Shown: positions 61,485 through 64,000 of the stretch, in pieces | Position numbering within the stretch: position 1 is the first letter of the stretch | Layout: the number at the start of each line of letters is the position of its first letter | Program-made: the position numbers and the translations under genes | Notes under the pieces: generated by a model | What the model saw: only the letters and a program-made list of their open reading frames with translations | Database searches by the model: none | Told to the model about the DNA's origin: nothing | Assembly: GCF_001713375.1 (NCBI RefSeq) | Contig: NZ_CP016449.1 | Location: forward strand, 2,976,001 to 3,040,000 | Length of the DNA: 64,000 nucleotides | Source: Hydrogenophaga sp. RAC07 | GTDB lineage: Bacteria; Pseudomonadota; Gammaproteobacteria; Burkholderiales; Burkholderiaceae_C | Reading direction: 5' to 3'

Positions 61485-62873
61485 TCACTGCTGAGAGACG
61501 AAGTGCAAACAGAACCGCGTCCTTCCTGCCACCGATGTGACAGCAACGCTGCCGCCATGAGCGAGCATGATGGCTTTGGTGATGGTCAGACCCAAGCCCG
61601 CGCCATCGGATGAGGGGTGCGCGCGTGCCTTGTCCGCGCGATAGAACCGGTCAAACAGGCGCGGCAGATCGACAGCTTCAACAGGGTCGCCGGTGTTCGT
61701 GACACACAGGTTGATACCATCTCCCTCAGACTCAACGGTCAGTTCAACCTCGGTGTGAGGGTGCGCGTGCCGCAGCGCATTGGACAGCAAGTTGCTGATG
61801 GCTCTTCGAATCATCAGTCGATCACCCACCACGCTACCCGCTCCCACCACCCGAAGGCGAAGTTCTTTGTCCTCGGCGACCGCATCGTAGAAATCCAGAA
61901 GGCTCTTCGCCTCGTCTTCGAGTGCGACGTCTTCGCGATTCGGCAGCTGGATACCGTGGTCCGTCTTGGCCAGAAACAGCATGTCGGACACCATGCGCGC
62001 CAAGCGCTGGAACTCCTCGGCATTGGAGGCGAGGATGTCGCGGTAGGTGTCTGGATCACGGTGCTGCGACAGCGACACTTGGGTCTGTGTCAGCAGGTTG
62101 CTGATGGGCGTGCGCAGTTCGTGGGCGATGTCGCTTGAGAATTCCATGAGCTTCGCAAAATCCTGCTGCAGACGCTCCAGCATGGTGTTGAGGCTGCGCG
62201 CCAGCTCCGCCATCTCCACGGGAACAGCGTCGATTGGCATGCGCTCGTCGAGCTTGTGGGCCGTGACATTGAGCGCGCGTTCTCTCATGGTCCGCAGCGG
62301 GGCCAGACCGCTGCGGGCTGCCCACCACCCCAGGAGGCCGCTGAGCAGGGTGGCCAGGACGACGTAGATCGCCAACTGCTGGCGCAGCATCTGCATGAAA
62401 TGGGTGTGGTGTTGCGTGTCCAGCGCAAGCGTCAGGCGCATGCTCTGACCTGGACTGGTCAATCCGCCGGGCATCTGCGCTGAGGAGATCTCAGTGCTCA
62501 TGCCTCGCAGTTGCCGCTCACCATCGGTCCAGTCCATGGGCTGATCTGCGGCGCTTCGCGCAGCGAGTTCTGCTGGAAACGTGATGCCGCCTTTTCCAAA
62601 CAGCTGTTCGTCACCGCGCGTAATTGAGATGAAAAGGCCTTGATGGCTGTTGAGCGATTCATCCAACTTGGCCGCGAGTTCGGCTGGCTCTGGCGTTTCA
62701 TCGACGATCTTCTCGATGAGCCGCACCTTGTCCAGAAGGTAGTCGCGGTCAAGGTCAATGAAGTGCAAATGGGTGGACCACGCCACCAAGACGCCAAGGC
62801 CAAGAAGCACCACAGCCGATACCAGGGTGTACAGAAAGGTGAGTCGTGCGGTGAGGGTCAAGCGCCGGATCAT
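61485..62873 (-). CDS. cusS: Heavy-metal sensor histidine kinase (CusS-like)
   Basis: A 462-residue kinase. Two transmembrane segments flank a periplasmic domain of about 130 residues with the IFITRGDEQLF-type block FISITRGDEQLFGKGG, common to heavy metal sensor kinases. HAMP-like AARSGLAPLRTM precedes HisKA with His251 (DIAHELRTPISNLL) and the HATPase block GAGLGLTITKAIM. Start ATG 62873 overlaps the regulator stop by ATGA. Metal likely Cu(I)/Ag(I) or a related ion; assignment by family. Confidence 0.9.
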   Translation of the reverse strand: MIRRLTLTARLTFLYTLVSAVVLLGLGVLVAWSTHLHFIDLDRDYLLDKVRLIEKIVDETPEPAELAAKLDESLNSHQGLFISITRGDEQLFGKGGITFPAELAARSAADQPMDWTDGERQLRGMSTEISSAQMPGGLTSPGQSMRLTLALDTQHHTHFMQMLRQQLAIYVVLATLLSGLLGWWAARSGLAPLRTMRERALNVTAHKLDERMPIDAVPVEMAELARSLNTMLERLQQDFAKLMEFSSDIAHELRTPISNLLTQTQVSLSQHRDPDTYRDILASNAEEFQRLARMVSDMLFLAKTDHGIQLPNREDVALEDEAKSLLDFYDAVAEDKELRLRVVGAGSVVGDRLMIRRAISNLLSNALRHAHPHTEVELTVESEGDGINLCVTNTGDPVEAVDLPRLFDRFYRADKARAHPSSDGAGLGLTITKAIMLAHGGSVAVTSVAGRTRFCLHFVSQQ

Positions 62874-63556
62874 CAGGAGTGCTCCGGCACTTCCAGCACG
62901 TAACCCATGCCTCGAACCGTCTGCAACAGGCGGCACTCAAACCCGTCGTCCACCTTGACACGAAGCCTGCGCATGGCCACCTCGATGACGTTGGTGTCGC
63001 TGTCGAAGTTGACGTCCCACACCTGGGAGGCGATCAGCGAGCGTGGCAACACCTCACCCTTGCGGCGCATCAGCAATTCGAGCAATCCGAACTCCTTGGC
63101 GGTCAGGTCGATGCGCTTGCCCGCGCGGGTGACCCGACGGCGCAGCAGGTCCAGCTCCAGATCCGCGACCTGCAGGGTGGTTGGCTCCATACCCGAGCGC
63201 CCACGGCGCAAGATGGTGCGCACCCTGGCCAACAGCTCGGAGAACGAAAACGGCTTGACCAGATAGTCGTCCGCTCCGAGCTCCAGACCCTTGACGCGGT
63301 CGTCCACATGATCTTTGGCGGTCAGGAAGAGCACCGGCATCTCTCGACCCTGGGCACGCAGACCTCTGAGCACCTGCCAGCCGTCCATGCCGGGCAGCAT
63401 GACGTCCAGAATGATGAGGTCGTGGTCGCCCTCCAGCGCCTGGTGCAATCCGTCCACACCGTTGTTGAGCAGCTCTACCGCGTAGCCCGCCTCGCGCAGT
63501 CCCATGCACAGGTACTCACCCGTTTTGCGTTCGTCTTCAACAATCAAGATTTTCAC
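62873..63556 (-). CDS. cusR: Heavy-metal response regulator (CusR/CopR-like)
   Basis: A 227-residue OmpR-type regulator. Asp51 is the phospho-acceptor ([13 protein letters not shown]) and the C-terminal wing shows [15 protein letters not shown] and [12 protein letters not shown] as in CusR/CopR/IrlR. The start is a GTG at 63556 with AGGAG upstream. Its gene is followed by the kinase with ATGA overlap. A CusR-like box lies at 63607-63620 between this gene and the divergent outer-membrane gene. Confidence 0.92.
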   Translation of the reverse strand: MKILIVEDERKTGEYLCMGLREAGYAVELLNNGVDGLHQALEGDHDLIILDVMLPGMDGWQVLRGLRAQGREMPVLFLTAKDHVDDRVKGLELGADDYLVKPFSFSELLARVRTILRRGRSGMEPTTLQVADLELDLLRRRVTRAGKRIDLTAKEFGLLELLMRRKGEVLPRSLIASQVWDVNFDSDTNVIEVAMRRLRVKVDDGFECRLLQTVRGMGYVLEVPEHS

Positions 63557-63600
63557 GTTCACTCCTGCGGCGATTTTCACTGCCAGCGGCCCATTGCAAC

Positions 63601-63637
63601 CGAACCTGACAACTTTGTAATGAAACCGACAGGTTCG
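63601..63637. promoter_or_regulatory. CusR/CopR-like box within an inverted repeat
   Basis: TGACAACTTTGTAA (63607-63620) matches TGACAA-N2-TTGTCA at eleven of twelve fixed positions. It sits inside a larger perfect inverted repeat CGAACCTG/CAGGTTCG (63601-63608 and 63630-63637). It lies in the 140-bp divergent gap, so it may control both the regulator/kinase and the outer-membrane efflux gene. Confidence 0.6.
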
Positions 63638-63696
63638 TGACGGGTGGCCTTTTGCACACTGCCCCCAGCTTGAAACAGTTGAACAGGAGCAAATCA

Positions 63697-64000
63697 GTGA
63701 TTCATCGACGTTACCCTTCCTCAGCACTGCGGGCCATTGCAATAAGCGTTCTGGCGCTGCCTTTGGTGGTGTCGGCCCAGATTGCACCGGCGCCCGCCGA
63801 GAAAAACTGGCGCGAAGCCAACGACGCCGTGGGGCAGTTCAAACGCGGCCATGCCGACATTCTCAAGTGGGAGAAACAGAACACACCCGTCGTGCAGCCC
63901 GAGGCATCAGCTGCTGCCCGGCTGAGCCTCATGTCCCCCGAAGACGCCGTCCGGCAGGCTTGGTTGTTTCACCGTGGGCTGGTCAAGCCGATGAACAGAA
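63697..64000 (+). CDS. Start of a probable TolC-family outer-membrane protein
   Basis: Partial; 101 codons are in the window and the frame is open to the end. GTG 63697 has an AGGAG site at 63685. An N-terminal signal peptide (about residues 5-28, [18 protein letters not shown]) is followed by [28 protein letters not shown] helical sequence and [10 protein letters not shown]. The pattern resembles the first helices of metal-RND outer-membrane factors (CzcC/CusC). It is divergent from CusRS-like genes. Identity uncertain because most of the protein lies outside. Confidence 0.6.
   Translation, partial: MIHRRYPSSALRAIAISVLALPLVVSAQIAPAPAEKNWREANDAVGQFKRGHADILKWEKQNTPVVQPEASAAARLSLMSPEDAVRQAWLFHRGLVKPMNR

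Overview
The window is GC-rich, densely coding DNA. Its gene families and their similarities point to a betaproteobacterium, probably Burkholderiales and perhaps close to Comamonadaceae. No rRNA or tRNA gene and no CRISPR array was seen. Assignments are read from translated sequence, motifs and gene order; no database search was possible.

Region A (1-3.9 kb) starts inside a thiolase-fold gene followed by a DUF35 partner. Then come two decayed genes, a MalT/LuxR-type regulator and bioA, and after them intact panD and bioB (to 4.95 kb).

Region B (5.0-38.8 kb) is a large CoA-thioester catabolic island built as two divergent transcription units around a TetR gene and a quasi-palindromic operator near 19.6 kb. 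The leftward unit carries etfBA, an acyl-CoA ligase, an enoyl-CoA hydratase, two class III CoA-transferases, acetoacetyl-CoA synthetase, a BadI/MenB-like crotonase, an acyl-CoA dehydrogenase, an MmgE/PrpD protein, a CitE-like lyase and a citrate-synthase-like lyase. The rightward unit carries acyl-CoA dehydrogenases, a thiolase, a FadB/FadJ-like fusion, a biotin-dependent acyl-CoA carboxylase, a MoxR/VWA pair, a Nudix-metallo-beta-lactamase fusion, a thioesterase, a fused AtuA protein and a second TetR. Together these could activate, dehydrogenate, carboxylate, hydrate and cleave a branched or alicyclic acid, with electrons leaving through the dedicated ETF. The substrate is not determined. 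An isoprenoid-like or ring-derived acid is the best guess.

Region C (38.8-44.6 kb) is a mosaic: a broken glycerophosphodiester phosphodiesterase, a self-contained GST/cupin/flavin-oxidoreductase/TetR cassette with its own operator-overlapped promoter, three 50-bp tandem repeats at the end of an IS3-type remnant, and an IS5-type element whose transposase has a stop codon at the predicted catalytic Glu.

Region D (44.6-64 kb) concerns the envelope, redox and metals. It holds a truncated 5'-nucleotidase, a PsiE-like protein and an AcfC-like binding protein fused to EF-hands (with an internal stop). A dsbD(frameshifted)-tlpA-dsbG operon lies divergent from a two-component system with a PmrA/QseB-like box between them. 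Next are a multicopper oxidase operon behind an FNR-type box, a CsoR/RcnR-type repressor with a His-tailed MFS exporter, divergent from a His-rich small protein, a HupE/UreJ-like protein and a membrane-anchored protein, and finally a CusRS-like system facing the start of an outer-membrane efflux gene.
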